Made by a program: the position numbers and the translations under genes
The notes under the pieces: generated by a model
What the model was told of the DNA's origin: nothing
The model's database searches: none
The model's input: only the letters and a program-made list of their open reading frames with translations
From: a virus
Direction: 5' to 3' (one strand)
IMG/VR virus record: IMGVR_UViG_3300022542_001185
Span: 1-44,573 of that record
Length of the DNA stretch: 44,573 bases
In this document: positions 1-9,055 of the stretch, piece after piece
How the letters are laid out: every line of letters starts with the position of its first letter
Position numbering within the stretch: the first letter of the stretch is position 1

Positions 1-125
1 AAGGTATAATCTATATTCCCCAGAGAAGATCCATCTTCTGCCCGAGCTTTAACTGCTTCTTCACTCACGGTAAATACCGGTTTCTTAAGTTCTCTGGAAT
101 CTTCTTCTCTTGACCATACTTCTAC
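1..125. repeat. Terminal direct repeat, left copy (circular-assembly overlap)
   Basis: These 125 bases are identical to the last 125 bases of the window (44449-44573). The repeat lies inside the large polyvalent gene and the frame continues perfectly through the join. It is therefore best read as the overlap of a circular or circularly permuted genome, not as a physical end in the virion. Confidence 0.95.
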
Positions 126-1502
126 TGCTTCATCAAATTCTTCTTCGGTAGCGATTGAGGCAAATCCTATAACTTCATCTTCTTCTAATAGTTCTTTATC
201 GATCTGTATCTGTTCTTCTTTTCTGGCAACAATCCTTCCTGCCTGAGTTCCTGCTCTCACCATATTAGGAAGTTGTAATAGAAAAGTAGCCTGTGCTGTC
301 TGTTTTACAGTTTCAATCATGGCACTTTGCCAATCCTCTAAATCTTCCGGTTCAAATTCTGTACCTTCTAGTTCGTTTGTAAACTCTTTGGCTATCTCAT
401 TAGCTGTTCTCTGGATTATTTCCTGAGAAAGTTCTTCAAATATTTCTTCTCCGGTTCCGGCAACCGCTGTTCCTACAACTTTAACAACACCTCTTGACAG
501 TGTTTCCAAAGCTCCCCTAAAAGCCCCTTCAACAGTTAAGCCACTTAAAGCTCTTGCTGAAGCTCTTTCAAGAAAAGGTTTTATTCTGGCTGCTCCTATT
601 TTCTTCAGAGCATCGGATATAGGACCTGTTCCTGCAACCAATAATTTAGTACCAAGGAATTCAAGTCCTGCATATGGTATCTGTCCCCAGTTAGCTACTG
701 TTCTAGCGATATCTTCATTTACAGGCTTCCCCTCTGGATCTCTCATTTCCATAAGATCACCAAATATTATCCCTCCTGCTAGGTCTAATGATTCTCCAAA
801 AGAATTTGCATTCCCCGCCGTGATAGCAAATTTCGCTAAGATAGACAATCCCAATCCGATTGACTCTTTTCCCATTAATCCTTTTGATAATAAAGCTAGT
901 ATTGCTCCGGGAACAAGATGTTTACCTACGGCCCATGAATAAGGAAGAAGGTTGGCCGTTGAACCAACCATTCCTGTCAACCATCCTTTATCAGAAATGT
1001 CCACCGGAGGAATTTGTTTTTCAAGAAGTTCTATTCCCTGAAACCATGCAGCCCTTCTATCTGATTCTGGATTATTCTTAATATCTGCCCATAGTTCAAC
1101 CTGATTGATATATATTCTTCCTGTTTTAAGTTGATTACCTATATATTCTCCGAATTTCTGCGGGTTGTTAGAAATACCTGATATCTTTTCTGTCAGTTGA
1201 TCATAATTATTATATACATAATCTGGAGATAACCCTAATTGTTGAGACATAATCATCGTTGTTCTTATCTTAGACATAGAACTCATTGGATCATCTACGT
1301 TTTCAAGATAATTTCTTATTGTATTATTTGCCTGTTGTGCCTGTGCGAAAGATTGACCAAATTCTATGATCTGAGGATTTTTCTTTGGCGGTCCTGGTTG
1401 CGGAGGTGTAAATTCTATTCTTTTCGGAAGTTTTGAATTCACTGGTTCAGGAGCTATATTATTTTGTTGTGCTTTCCCAGCTTCGTACTCTATTATCTGC
1501 AT
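1..1502 (-). CDS. Giant polyvalent/ejected virion protein, N-terminal part (continues at right edge)
   Basis: These are the first ~500 codons of one very large gene that runs off the left edge and resumes at 44448; joined it is about 2141 residues. The ATG at 1502 overlaps the previous stop by one base (TAATG). The N-terminus is proline-rich (residues ~17-45), followed by glycine/alanine-rich hydrophobic stretches (~175-230) and then an acidic segment leading into the metalloprotease region encoded at the other edge. Lying last in the run of nozzle and internal virion genes, and with this size, it matches the gp16-type or polyvalent proteins that podoviruses eject with their DNA. That role is inferred from context and from the C-terminal domains. 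I see no recognisable domain in this N-terminal portion. Confidence 0.8.
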   Translation of the reverse strand, partial: MQIIEYEAGKAQQNNIAPEPVNSKLPKRIEFTPPQPGPPKKNPQIIEFGQSFAQAQQANNTIRNYLENVDDPMSSMSKIRTTMIMSQQLGLSPDYVYNNYDQLTEKISGISNNPQKFGEYIGNQLKTGRIYINQVELWADIKNNPESDRRAAWFQGIELLEKQIPPVDISDKGWLTGMVGSTANLLPYSWAVGKHLVPGAILALLSKGLMGKESIGLGLSILAKFAITAGNANSFGESLDLAGGIIFGDLMEMRDPEGKPVNEDIARTVANWGQIPYAGLEFLGTKLLVAGTGPISDALKKIGAARIKPFLERASARALSGLTVEGAFRGALETLSRGVVKVVGTAVAGTGEEIFEELSQEIIQRTANEIAKEFTNELEGTEFEPEDLEDWQSAMIETVKQTAQATFLLQLPNMVRAGTQAGRIVARKEEQIQIDKELLEEDEVIGFASIATEEEFDEAVEVWSREEDSRELKKPVFTVSEEAVKARAEDGSSLGNIDYT

Positions 1503-3556
1503 TATTGCCCTATTCCTCTTGTTCTGCCTCTAGTTGGTCTGCTTGCGTTCCCTTGAGGTATTATCTGTTCGTCAACTTCTAATAATTGTCTTAATCTTTC
1601 GCCTCGTACATCTCCCCTTAATTGTAGTGGTTCTATATCTATATCGGGAGTTCTTTTTAAAAGTTCTTGAAGCTTTCTCCATAATTTTACAGCTTCAAAA
1701 GATTCTGTTGTACTTGTCTCTGGTAATTGAACAGATTCATCTTCAATATATTCACCAATTTGCCCATTCCAAACTTTCCATTTTTCTTCTCTGCCTTCTA
1801 ATTCGAGTCTATAAAGATTGTCTGCGGTTCTTGCTGTAGGAAGATTTGTTTCAATCTCTATTCCCATTATTGCATCAACACCAGGATAATCCAGTTTAAA
1901 AATATCTTCAGCTTTTCTAGACATCTGCCCGACTACAACGGTAACATTAACTCTATCTTTTTCTGCACCCGATAAATCATCATAAGAATTTTTAAAGAAG
2001 ACTGTTTTTGCAACATTATCTTGAAGGGTATCAGTAGACATTGTTGGATCTGTAAGGAAATTGCCTAATTCTGCTAGATTTGTCCTGCCTACCAGCCTGC
2101 CTTCTAACCCATGTTTTATTAGTTTTTCAATATCAGTCCAATGGATGTTCCCATCATCTTCTCTTATGGGTTGATCTTTCAGAATGTTACTAACAATTTG
2201 ATCTTGGAAATTGGCTATGAGTTGTTTCGCTGTATCTACCGTAAACCCCTGTTCTGTAGCAATTTCTTCTGCTGTTAATCCATCGGAAAATTGTAAATCC
2301 CTCATCGCTTCCATCATCTCATTCTGTCCTGATAATATATCTAGCGGGTCTTTACCCCAAAAGCCTTGCTTCCCCATATCTTCTACGGCTTTTGTATATA
2401 AAGAGACTGCTTGTTCATTTTTACGTCCGAAAGCAGGATTATCTGCCCAATCCCTAAATTTTATATATGTCGAAGCTTGAATAAAAGGCGCATTATCATA
2501 AAGAATTCTCAAATAAGGTGCTCTATCTGTATTTGCCATAAGAGCATCATCTAATCTTCTGAGAGCTGCCGGGTCATCCGGTTTTGCCCCTTTATCTCTA
2601 TCTGAATTCTGCCTTCTAAGTGCTGCTCTAAGTTTTTCACTTTGAGAAGAGTTTAAAGCATTAAATATACCATCATCAGCAAGCATAGCGTCAAGTTCAG
2701 GCATGGTACTAATCTGCCTTGTGCTTATACCACCAAAACCATCTTCGAGATTTAATTCCTGAGTGGCTGCCAATGCTTCTTTTTCTAACCTTATTCTCTC
2801 CTGCTCATTTGCATTAAGAATTTGAAAAGCTTCTTCTTTTCTGTCCTGTGGAAGATTAGAAGCTTCTACTGCGGTTTTGCTTTCTGTAAAAGTTAATTTG
2901 CTAAACTTTGCATCTGCAAGAACTTCATTCCTATCTATAAAGCTAGTATGATCTTCTGCTTGTTCCTGAGTTATGAATCCAGAAGATAGTGCCAATGCTA
3001 TTGCAGTATCAGCAGATTCTGAAGCTACCATAGTTCCTGCTTCTGAATCTGCTGTTAATATGTCCGAAGCGAACTTTCTTATATTATCATTAGTCTTATT
3101 AGACATATACGCTATATTTGTATCTAATGCAGACTGTATAACATCGTTTCTAATATCCTCTGTTTTTCCTTTCCACCTTTGAGTCATCACGTTTCTAAGT
3201 CTTTCATTACCTATATTATTGATTATATTCTTCTGTATCTTTTCTGAAAATGCTAACCAGTGTTTTTCTTTTTTAGTGATAATATCATCAGTACCGTATG
3301 GGTCTGAAAGAATAGGATTTGTTCTTAGAGCTTTATTATATAAAGTCATCTCTTCACTTATTGCCAGATCTGTTTCTACTGCCATGAAATTGAATTCTGC
3401 CTGTTGATACTGTTTAACAAATTGTGCTGTTCTTCCTGCCGCCTCTCCTATTGCTCCGATTACAGGAGATACAGGAGCTGCTAATGGACCGGCTACTTCT
3501 GTCGGTTGAGTTGGGATTCCTACTGTCGCTGTTCTTCTTATATCTATACGTGCCAC
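1502..3556 (-). CDS. Internal virion protein, 684 aa (gp15-like by position)
   Basis: This is a long, mostly helical, polar protein without signal peptide or membrane segments. Its start is GTG at 3556, seven bases after a GGGG Shine-Dalgarno; the ATG two bases upstream is out of frame. The N-terminus holds Thr/Pro/Ala-rich low complexity (residues 8-40), then charged helices with many Gln, Glu and Lys. It sits between a small alanine/glutamine-rich virion protein and the giant polyvalent protein, the order used for ejection proteins gp14-gp15-gp16 in T7-like and epsilon15-like phages. The role as an internal core/ejection protein is inferred from this order and from composition; no motif proves it. 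Confidence 0.65.
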   Translation of the reverse strand: MARIDIRRTATVGIPTQPTEVAGPLAAPVSPVIGAIGEAAGRTAQFVKQYQQAEFNFMAVETDLAISEEMTLYNKALRTNPILSDPYGTDDIITKKEKHWLAFSEKIQKNIINNIGNERLRNVMTQRWKGKTEDIRNDVIQSALDTNIAYMSNKTNDNIRKFASDILTADSEAGTMVASESADTAIALALSSGFITQEQAEDHTSFIDRNEVLADAKFSKLTFTESKTAVEASNLPQDRKEEAFQILNANEQERIRLEKEALAATQELNLEDGFGGISTRQISTMPELDAMLADDGIFNALNSSQSEKLRAALRRQNSDRDKGAKPDDPAALRRLDDALMANTDRAPYLRILYDNAPFIQASTYIKFRDWADNPAFGRKNEQAVSLYTKAVEDMGKQGFWGKDPLDILSGQNEMMEAMRDLQFSDGLTAEEIATEQGFTVDTAKQLIANFQDQIVSNILKDQPIREDDGNIHWTDIEKLIKHGLEGRLVGRTNLAELGNFLTDPTMSTDTLQDNVAKTVFFKNSYDDLSGAEKDRVNVTVVVGQMSRKAEDIFKLDYPGVDAIMGIEIETNLPTARTADNLYRLELEGREEKWKVWNGQIGEYIEDESVQLPETSTTESFEAVKLWRKLQELLKRTPDIDIEPLQLRGDVRGERLRQLLEVDEQIIPQGNASRPTRGRTRGIGQ

Positions 3557-3559
3557 ATT

Positions 3560-4051
3560 TTACCCCTGCCAGAAATTCTGATATATATTTGCCTGATTTA
3601 AAGTTCCTAGAAAAGATGTTCCTCCCTGAATCCCTCCAGCTATTGCCTGCTGTGTACCAAACTGTCTGGTAATATCTGCCTGTTGTCCTAATATATCTGC
3701 CTGACTCAATCCGAGAGCAAAGGCTCTTTGTCCTGCTTCTCTAGTTCTTGCCACATCTGTAGCTATTGACTTCCTGGTTTGAGCCAGTACAGCCAAAGGG
3801 CTTCCCTGCTCTAAGGATACCCCTGCACTTGCAACGCCCGCTCTCTGGCTTCCTACGAAGGCTTCTCCCTGAACTCTTGTTCTTCTTGCTCTTTCAAATA
3901 AGGATCTTCTTACAAGTTCTCCCTCTTCCCTTCTGAGTTGTGCCTGCTGCTCCAAAACTCTGGCATTCTGTTCTCCTGCCTGGCTTTGCGCTATTCCCTG
4001 AAAGATTGAGGCTCCCGCCTGTATCGCTCCTAATATAATCATTGGCCACAT
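3560..4051 (-). CDS. Small internal virion protein, 163 aa (gp14-like by position)
   Basis: The protein starts with a hydrophobic segment (residues 1-20, WPMIILGAIQAGASIFQG) and continues as alanine/glutamine/arginine-rich amphipathic helices. Such proteins occur immediately after the nozzle gene in epsilon15-like podoviruses and are thought to form the membrane-spanning part of the DNA ejection channel. A GAGGTGATT Shine-Dalgarno precedes the ATG. The stop is 3 bases before the GTG of the 684-aa gene, so the two are probably co-translated. Assignment rests on composition and gene order. Confidence 0.6.
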   Translation of the reverse strand: MWPMIILGAIQAGASIFQGIAQSQAGEQNARVLEQQAQLRREEGELVRRSLFERARRTRVQGEAFVGSQRAGVASAGVSLEQGSPLAVLAQTRKSIATDVARTREAGQRAFALGLSQADILGQQADITRQFGTQQAIAGGIQGGTSFLGTLNQANIYQNFWQG

Positions 4052-4055
4052 ATAA

Positions 4056-6737
4056 TCACCTCGAATATGAAATATCTGAAATTATAGCCAAAATAGTCAT
4101 TGGTAATGGCTGATTATGGACTATCAAAATATTTGCTTCTTCAGTTGAAGAACTATCTAACTGAATTTTTTTATTGCCTGTAAATAATGAAGGAGGAAAA
4201 CCAAAAGGAACAGCGGTATTCCTATATCTTATTTCCTGAAGATTGTTCTCATCAGGGCCTACAAATCCACCCAATGTGTTAAATACCTTTAGAGTTACTT
4301 CTGAAATTCTTTTGTCTGATCTTATAGAACTACTTCTTGGAATTTCTATACTTTCCGGTTGCAATCTCATAGTGTATGGTAATCCGACAACAATAGTATT
4401 ACATTCAGATTCTATCGTAATAGAGCCACTTGAAACTGTCTTATTAAGGAATACGGCCCCATCTCCAAGAACAAGAAGAATTTCTCCTTCCAAATGCGAC
4501 AACCCTGTTATAGTATCTGTTGATTTCATAAAAGAGCCACCCTCTGGGTCATCAAATTCATCTAAAATAAAATAGTCACCTATAGGCAAATCCCATAAAT
4601 CAAATGTTTTTGTCCCTGTATTAAGATTTTTGACAGTAAGGGATTTTGAGTCTATCCCTGGAATTCCTGTTTCTAAAAATTTTACTCTATCATCATTTGC
4701 AAAATCTTCATCTCCGATATAGGTTATTGTAATCTTTGATGCACTCCATGTTATATTTGCAATAGAAAATACATCCCCCTCTATGTGTGTTGATGATGAA
4801 TCCGAAAAAACAACCAGTGATTGTGTCGTGGAAATTCTTGTGCTCATTTCTTCTATATATCTAACATCTGTTCCGTTTATATTTCTTCTTACTATAAACC
4901 ACAATACATCTTCATCTCCTGATCCGTTTACCGATGCAACATTTTCAAATCTTCCCTGAGTTGTATGTCTATGCCACCCTGCTATGCCACTTAACCTATC
5001 ATATGTTAATCCAATAAGATCTCCATTATTCTTTACTGACCATAAAATAGAATCGGGATTCTGTTGATATGATGATTGAGATATTCCGCTCTGTGTTATA
5101 TGATCTGCAAAAAATGTCAGATCATTTGCAAGATAAGCCCTGTTATCATTAGAATATTTATACTCTCTTAACTTACGGCCGCCTTTTTGAAAAAATAAAA
5201 GTGAATCCGCTACAAAAATTGACTGTTGGTATTCGCTCCCATAAGCTGATTGCCTGTAAACCTGAATATTTGTCGGAGTTATTGCAGCCGAAGCACTACC
5301 CGAAGCAAGCCATTCACTACTGGATGTTCCTATCAGAAGAACATCTTTTGCAGCCATCCATTTAATCCTACTCGATCTATCGGCTGCTATTTTAAAAGTA
5401 AAGGAATCATCATCATCTGTACTCATGGAAAAATTGTTATATTCCCCTATTTTAGAAGCTGAAATAGATTGCGGATTATTTTTAGTTCCTCCAAGGAACA
5501 ATCTATCACCCATAAACGAAATAGAAGAGGGATAATCCCCATCTTCGTTATACAACGGATTTCCGGTTATTAAATCCCAATATCTCCCTTCTGCTAACGA
5601 TCCACCTGTTACTGTCTTCAGAGATCTCCATAGTCTGAAATCTCCTGGATCATATGCATAATCATTAAGATTATATGTGTCTAATACATCCCATTCAAAA
5701 AGAGTCTGGGGAGACTTTATATCAGCAAGGCTTATACCTGTATCGTCCCAATGATAAACAAAAGTTTCAGTTGGTTCTTGATATTCTATATCGTAGTTAC
5801 TCTGCTTTCCGTAACCACCGCTTTCTATTATTTGAGAATATATACTAAACCATACTATTTTCCATTTCCCTACTCCGTATACTGCATTCAGCCATTCATC
5901 TCTAGTATAAGATCCGTCACCAAAATTTTTCCATTCGTATTTTTCTATTCTTCTCGGAACCCAAACAAATCCCGCAATAGAATCAGGGTCCCCTGGTTCT
6001 TTGTTTGAATGATTAGAATTTGCTTTCCAAAGTATTTCACCATGAACTGCATAATCTCCAATAGAATAAGCTCCTCCGACCCATGCAGTAATATCACCCG
6101 AAAGATCAGGGAGAACAGTTCCAGATTCATTCCAATCTCCGATAGTCGGAGTATTACCAGTATTTTTGATATTAGATATAAAATAATCTCCATTATAGGC
6201 TATGACTGTGCCTCTTTTATATTCTACAGAACTTATCCATTGGGTGGCTTTGAATCCCATTATATTAAAAAAGAATCCGTCTTCTGTTTTTTTTAATTTT
6301 CTTATCTGGTAATTTTCATGCGCAAAAAATATTGTTCCTTCAGTCTGAGCATATTGAATAGTCTGCACATCTCCAGAATTATATTCTGTATTTATTACGA
6401 GATCCCCGCCTCCATTCTGAACTAACGATTTATTTAAAACATCCCATATTCTCAGGTAATTATGTCCTAATTCAAGAATGTAAATTTCACTATCGTTAAC
6501 TTCAAAAGGAATTAATTTAACAGGAGCACTTGAAGCTGTTATTCCCGGAGGGTTATATGTTGTCCCGATATAAGCAGTTCCAGGCCTTTTCTCCACACCA
6601 CCCTGCGGAACCATAATACAATTTTCCATTATTTTACAGCCCTGATAGTATCCTGGAAGATCTACCCTGCCTTCTACCCTTGAGGAAAGTTCTCCCTTAG
6701 AGAAATCATTACGGATCGGATAAGTTATTTGAGCCAT
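4056..6737 (-). CDS. Tail nozzle / tail tubular protein B-like, 893 aa
   Basis: The N-terminus carries the hallmark of podovirus nozzle/stabilisation proteins: FSKGELSSRVEGRVDL (residues 12-27), then YYQGCKIMENCIMVPQGG and a KRPGT element near residue 50. This family (T7 gp12 functional class) forms the distal tail tube. Between about residues 165 and 395 there are three short modules with a Y-x-G-D/N-x-V, aromatic, Y/W-x2-L pattern resembling chitin/cellulose-binding CBM5/12 repeats, inserted in the propeller part; two more occur in the tail fibre. A GGAGT Shine-Dalgarno precedes the ATG, which directly follows the gp11-like stop. It is probably cotranslated with its structural partner. Host-surface binding by the inserted modules is inference. 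Confidence 0.85.
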   Translation of the reverse strand: MAQITYPIRNDFSKGELSSRVEGRVDLPGYYQGCKIMENCIMVPQGGVEKRPGTAYIGTTYNPPGITASSAPVKLIPFEVNDSEIYILELGHNYLRIWDVLNKSLVQNGGGDLVINTEYNSGDVQTIQYAQTEGTIFFAHENYQIRKLKKTEDGFFFNIMGFKATQWISSVEYKRGTVIAYNGDYFISNIKNTGNTPTIGDWNESGTVLPDLSGDITAWVGGAYSIGDYAVHGEILWKANSNHSNKEPGDPDSIAGFVWVPRRIEKYEWKNFGDGSYTRDEWLNAVYGVGKWKIVWFSIYSQIIESGGYGKQSNYDIEYQEPTETFVYHWDDTGISLADIKSPQTLFEWDVLDTYNLNDYAYDPGDFRLWRSLKTVTGGSLAEGRYWDLITGNPLYNEDGDYPSSISFMGDRLFLGGTKNNPQSISASKIGEYNNFSMSTDDDDSFTFKIAADRSSRIKWMAAKDVLLIGTSSSEWLASGSASAAITPTNIQVYRQSAYGSEYQQSIFVADSLLFFQKGGRKLREYKYSNDNRAYLANDLTFFADHITQSGISQSSYQQNPDSILWSVKNNGDLIGLTYDRLSGIAGWHRHTTQGRFENVASVNGSGDEDVLWFIVRRNINGTDVRYIEEMSTRISTTQSLVVFSDSSSTHIEGDVFSIANITWSASKITITYIGDEDFANDDRVKFLETGIPGIDSKSLTVKNLNTGTKTFDLWDLPIGDYFILDEFDDPEGGSFMKSTDTITGLSHLEGEILLVLGDGAVFLNKTVSSGSITIESECNTIVVGLPYTMRLQPESIEIPRSSSIRSDKRISEVTLKVFNTLGGFVGPDENNLQEIRYRNTAVPFGFPPSLFTGNKKIQLDSSSTEEANILIVHNQPLPMTILAIISDISYSR

Positions 6738-7304
6738 CTAATCACTCCATTTTGTTACTGCTGCCGGCGCTTCTCTGTCGTTTGCCCCGATAATTCCCAT
6801 CGCCGATAGCATAGCCCCGGAGAATTCCTGAAATAATAATCTCATAAGAGATTGATCCTGTGTCAGTTTTAAATTTAACTTAGTAGCTAGTCTTAGATAA
6901 AATGGTTCTACAAAAAGAGTGGGGAGATCATTATCCTGTGTGATATGTTTTATGTATTTTATATAATTATGGCTTAAATCTGATAATAAATATTTGCCTT
7001 CTATTCTGTATGCATCTTCTAAATCAGTATAATCATCACTACTTATCTGGGTAATAACCCTTAGATAATCTGTAGGTAATGAATATTTATATGAGTATTC
7101 AGTAAAATTATCACCGGATACTGCCGCGAGGACTTTACGCTCTACAGCAAAGCTCCATTCATGTGAAGTTAATAATTCATCTTTTGTCTGTTCATAATAT
7201 AAAGAACAAAATTGAGCTTCCAGGCTACTCTGACTCAGAGATGTAATCCTCTGCTGACCTAACCTTGTTAATGCCATATTGCAAATTCCTACTTGAGAAC
7301 TCAT
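6738..7304 (-). CDS. Tail tube adaptor, gp11/tail tubular protein A-like, 188 aa
   Basis: The opening SSQVGICNMALTRLGQQRI is the standard start of the podovirus head-tail adaptor family (T7 gp11 class), which sits between portal and nozzle. The family pattern continues with C-x2-YYEQTKDELLTSHEWSFA and a YSLPTDYLRV motif. The length is normal for the family. A perfect AGGAGG lies 5 bases before the ATG. The stop directly abuts the nozzle ATG, so the two tail proteins are likely made in step. Confidence 0.85.
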   Translation of the reverse strand: MSSQVGICNMALTRLGQQRITSLSQSSLEAQFCSLYYEQTKDELLTSHEWSFAVERKVLAAVSGDNFTEYSYKYSLPTDYLRVITQISSDDYTDLEDAYRIEGKYLLSDLSHNYIKYIKHITQDNDLPTLFVEPFYLRLATKLNLKLTQDQSLMRLLFQEFSGAMLSAMGIIGANDREAPAAVTKWSD

Positions 7305-7319
7305 GTATCCTCCTGCTAC

Positions 7320-7346
7320 AAAGGGGCCGTTAAGCCCCCTTTTTTT
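7320..7346 (-). other. Intercistronic hairpin upstream of the adaptor gene
   Basis: An AAAGGGG/CCCCTTT stem with a short loop lies between the 88-aa gene stop and the adaptor Shine-Dalgarno. Read on the minus (coding) strand it is followed by only three U, so it is probably not an efficient terminator of the late operon. On the plus strand it is followed by seven T and could stop antisense transcription. A role in mRNA stability or processing is possible. Confidence 0.5.
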
Positions 7347-7611
7347 ATGTTAGATCGTCTTCCTCTTGTGTTTTATCTTCTTCCTGTTCAACCAGCATTT
7401 TCTTGTATTCTGCCTTCTTCACAAAGTGATGTGGAATAATCTGCCCGTCTTTTGTTTTGAGAGATTTCCCTGCTTTAAAGAAAGAAATACCAAAGGTACA
7501 ATCTTTTTTTGCAATATATATTCCACCTTCCGCTTTTATGTAACCTTTTACAATCTTTGGTTTTTTTGCTTCTGCCGGTTTTTTAGGTACTGCTTTTTTA
7601 GGTACTGCCAT
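7345..7611 (-). CDS. Hypothetical protein in capsid/tail block, 88 aa
   Basis: This small protein has a lysine/alanine/proline-rich N-terminus containing the repeat VPKKAVPKKPAEAKKP, a short beta-rich centre (GYIKAEGGIYIAKKDCTFG) and a very acidic C-terminus. It overlaps the cement-protein stop by one base. Being wedged between cement and tail adaptor genes suggests a minor head component or head-tail joining accessory. I do not recognise the family. Confidence 0.6.
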   Translation of the reverse strand: MAVPKKAVPKKPAEAKKPKIVKGYIKAEGGIYIAKKDCTFGISFFKAGKSLKTKDGQIIPHHFVKKAEYKKMLVEQEEDKTQEEDDLT

Positions 7612-8000
7612 TATACAATCCTTTTCTCAATATCAGGGACTATTGCTGAATAAATTTTACCTGTTGTCGGATCTGTTCCATTAACAGCATAGTAGAATCT
7701 TGTGTACTGCTTTATAGTCATTGGAATATCAATTTCAATCAGTACTGCATCTAAAGCTAAAACAGCAAGCAGGAAGTTTACTTTAAAAACTTCTGTGGTG
7801 TCTGATGAAAAGTTATCATCCGAAGTCTGAAAAATAATATCCAGTGAAGTTAAAGTATTAAATACTTCTGAACATTTCACAAAAAGATAAGCCTTTCTAT
7901 GAGGTCCACCCGGTTTTATCTGATTAACAACTACTGTAGAAGCAGCAGTCGCTGTTATTGCCTGATCAGCTGAATAGACTAAATCTTTATCTATATACAT
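7611..8000 (-). CDS. Bbp16-like capsid cement/decoration protein, 129 aa
   Basis: The N-terminal pattern D-L-V-Y-S-A-D-Q-A-I-T-A-T-A-A-S-T is characteristic of the Bbp16 family of capsid cement proteins, named from Bordetella phage BPP-1. Those proteins sit at local threefold positions and stabilise the shell. The rest is beta-rich, as expected for that jelly-roll family, and the length fits. A GAGGAG lies just before the ATG, and the gene follows the capsid gene across a short hairpin, matching the BPP-1-like order. Confidence comes from the N-terminal signature plus position. Confidence 0.8.
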   Translation of the reverse strand: MYIDKDLVYSADQAITATAASTVVVNQIKPGGPHRKAYLFVKCSEVFNTLTSLDIIFQTSDDNFSSDTTEVFKVNFLLAVLALDAVLIEIDIPMTIKQYTRFYYAVNGTDPTTGKIYSAIVPDIEKRIV

Positions 8001-8011
8001 CTTTTCTCCTC

Positions 8012-8028
8012 GGCCGGATTAACCGGCC
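8012..8028 (-). other. Intercistronic GGCCGG/CCGGCC hairpin after the capsid gene
   Basis: A perfect 6-bp GC stem with a 5-base loop lies between the capsid stop and the cement-protein Shine-Dalgarno. No U-run follows on the minus strand, so it should not terminate strongly. It may protect the 3' end of capsid mRNA or tune the cement/capsid ratio. Confidence 0.5.
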
Positions 8029-8038
8029 TTTATTTTGA

Positions 8039-9025
8039 TTAGGTTATTCTTGCTTCGGTATTAATAAGAGCATCAACTCTTCTTACGGGAATCTCATCAA
8101 AACTCAAAACACGTCGACCTTCTACTGTCTCAACAGTCAGGTTAACATTGGTATCTGTTCTAATCTGATGTCTTAGAGCTGTTCTTATCTCTCTTCTCAT
8201 ATAGAAAGCTGCATTACCTCTTGCAAGGTTAGGGATCTGTTCAGCCGCATCAATCATGAATTTCACAAGATCAGGAGCTGAAGTATCGGTAATAATTGCA
8301 GACCAGTCTATGTTCGCAATTCTAATAACATATCTCCAGTCCCTTACTGTCAATCCAATATCCCATTTGTAATGAGTTCTATAACCTTCATAACGACCAC
8401 CTGCTGCATCTGTAAGAGTCTGCTGTCCAAGATCTTCATGGGTGAATCCCATTTTTGAACCTTTAGGGTAAATAGCATGAGCTGTACTGTTCCCCCAGAC
8501 AATCAACCATATAGAAGTATTATCTGGTCCTATCCCACCAGCATCGATTATATTATATCCACTCTTGTCAATATCTGTGCTTAGAGAAGCATATCTCGGA
8601 GCGAATCCGGTAAACTTTTCTGGATCAACCGCTACATTTCCATAAAATATAGTAGAAGCCATTTCCTGATTCATTGATTCAAGGAATGCAATATCTTCAG
8701 AAAGTCTGAATTCTGCTGTATTTCCATTAAGATCAGCCAAGGCTTTATCCACTTCTGCATAAGCCTCCAGCATACCAGTTACATCTGTAATCGGTAAAGT
8801 CTGGCTTTTAGAAGGCTGAACACCATAGTTTAACAATCTCCATGTTACACTTGGAAGTCCTGTTCTTACGGTTGTTCTATGCCCTGTTAGAAGATTTCCT
8901 TCTATTGGAACCATATCATCAAGGATTTCATTTGTATCATGAAGGAGTTCTATAATCATTGCAATTTTGTCTTTTTCATCAAGACGGTTTGCTAAATCTA
9001 CATATGTAGGTCTTGTTGCTGCCAT
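8039..9025 (-). CDS. Major capsid protein, epsilon15 gp7/BPP-1 type (HK97 fold)
   Basis: At 328 residues it is the usual size for the epsilon15/BPP-1 capsid family. Recognisable features are the N-terminal helix region (DKIAMIIELLHDTNEILDDM, residues ~19-38), the RTGLPSVTWRLLNYG stretch, the ISTxF-like region MASTIFYGN and the IYPKGSKMG/GLTVRDWRYVIRIANID beta segments seen in this family. HK97-fold assembly is family knowledge. A strong GAGGAG Shine-Dalgarno precedes the ATG, and short hairpins flank the gene on both sides. Scaffold lies upstream and the cement protein downstream. Confidence 0.9.
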   Translation of the reverse strand: MAATRPTYVDLANRLDEKDKIAMIIELLHDTNEILDDMVPIEGNLLTGHRTTVRTGLPSVTWRLLNYGVQPSKSQTLPITDVTGMLEAYAEVDKALADLNGNTAEFRLSEDIAFLESMNQEMASTIFYGNVAVDPEKFTGFAPRYASLSTDIDKSGYNIIDAGGIGPDNTSIWLIVWGNSTAHAIYPKGSKMGFTHEDLGQQTLTDAAGGRYEGYRTHYKWDIGLTVRDWRYVIRIANIDWSAIITDTSAPDLVKFMIDAAEQIPNLARGNAAFYMRREIRTALRHQIRTDTNVNLTVETVEGRRVLSFDEIPVRRVDALINTEARIT

Positions 9026-9055
9026 TTGATTCTCCTCTCCGATTTCTCGGAATTA

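Noticed and set aside
1-125. True physical direct terminal repeat (packaged ends)
   Set aside because: It lies in the middle of a large intact gene and its length resembles an assembly overlap; a real end would be expected near non-coding DNA. Read coverage could still overturn this.
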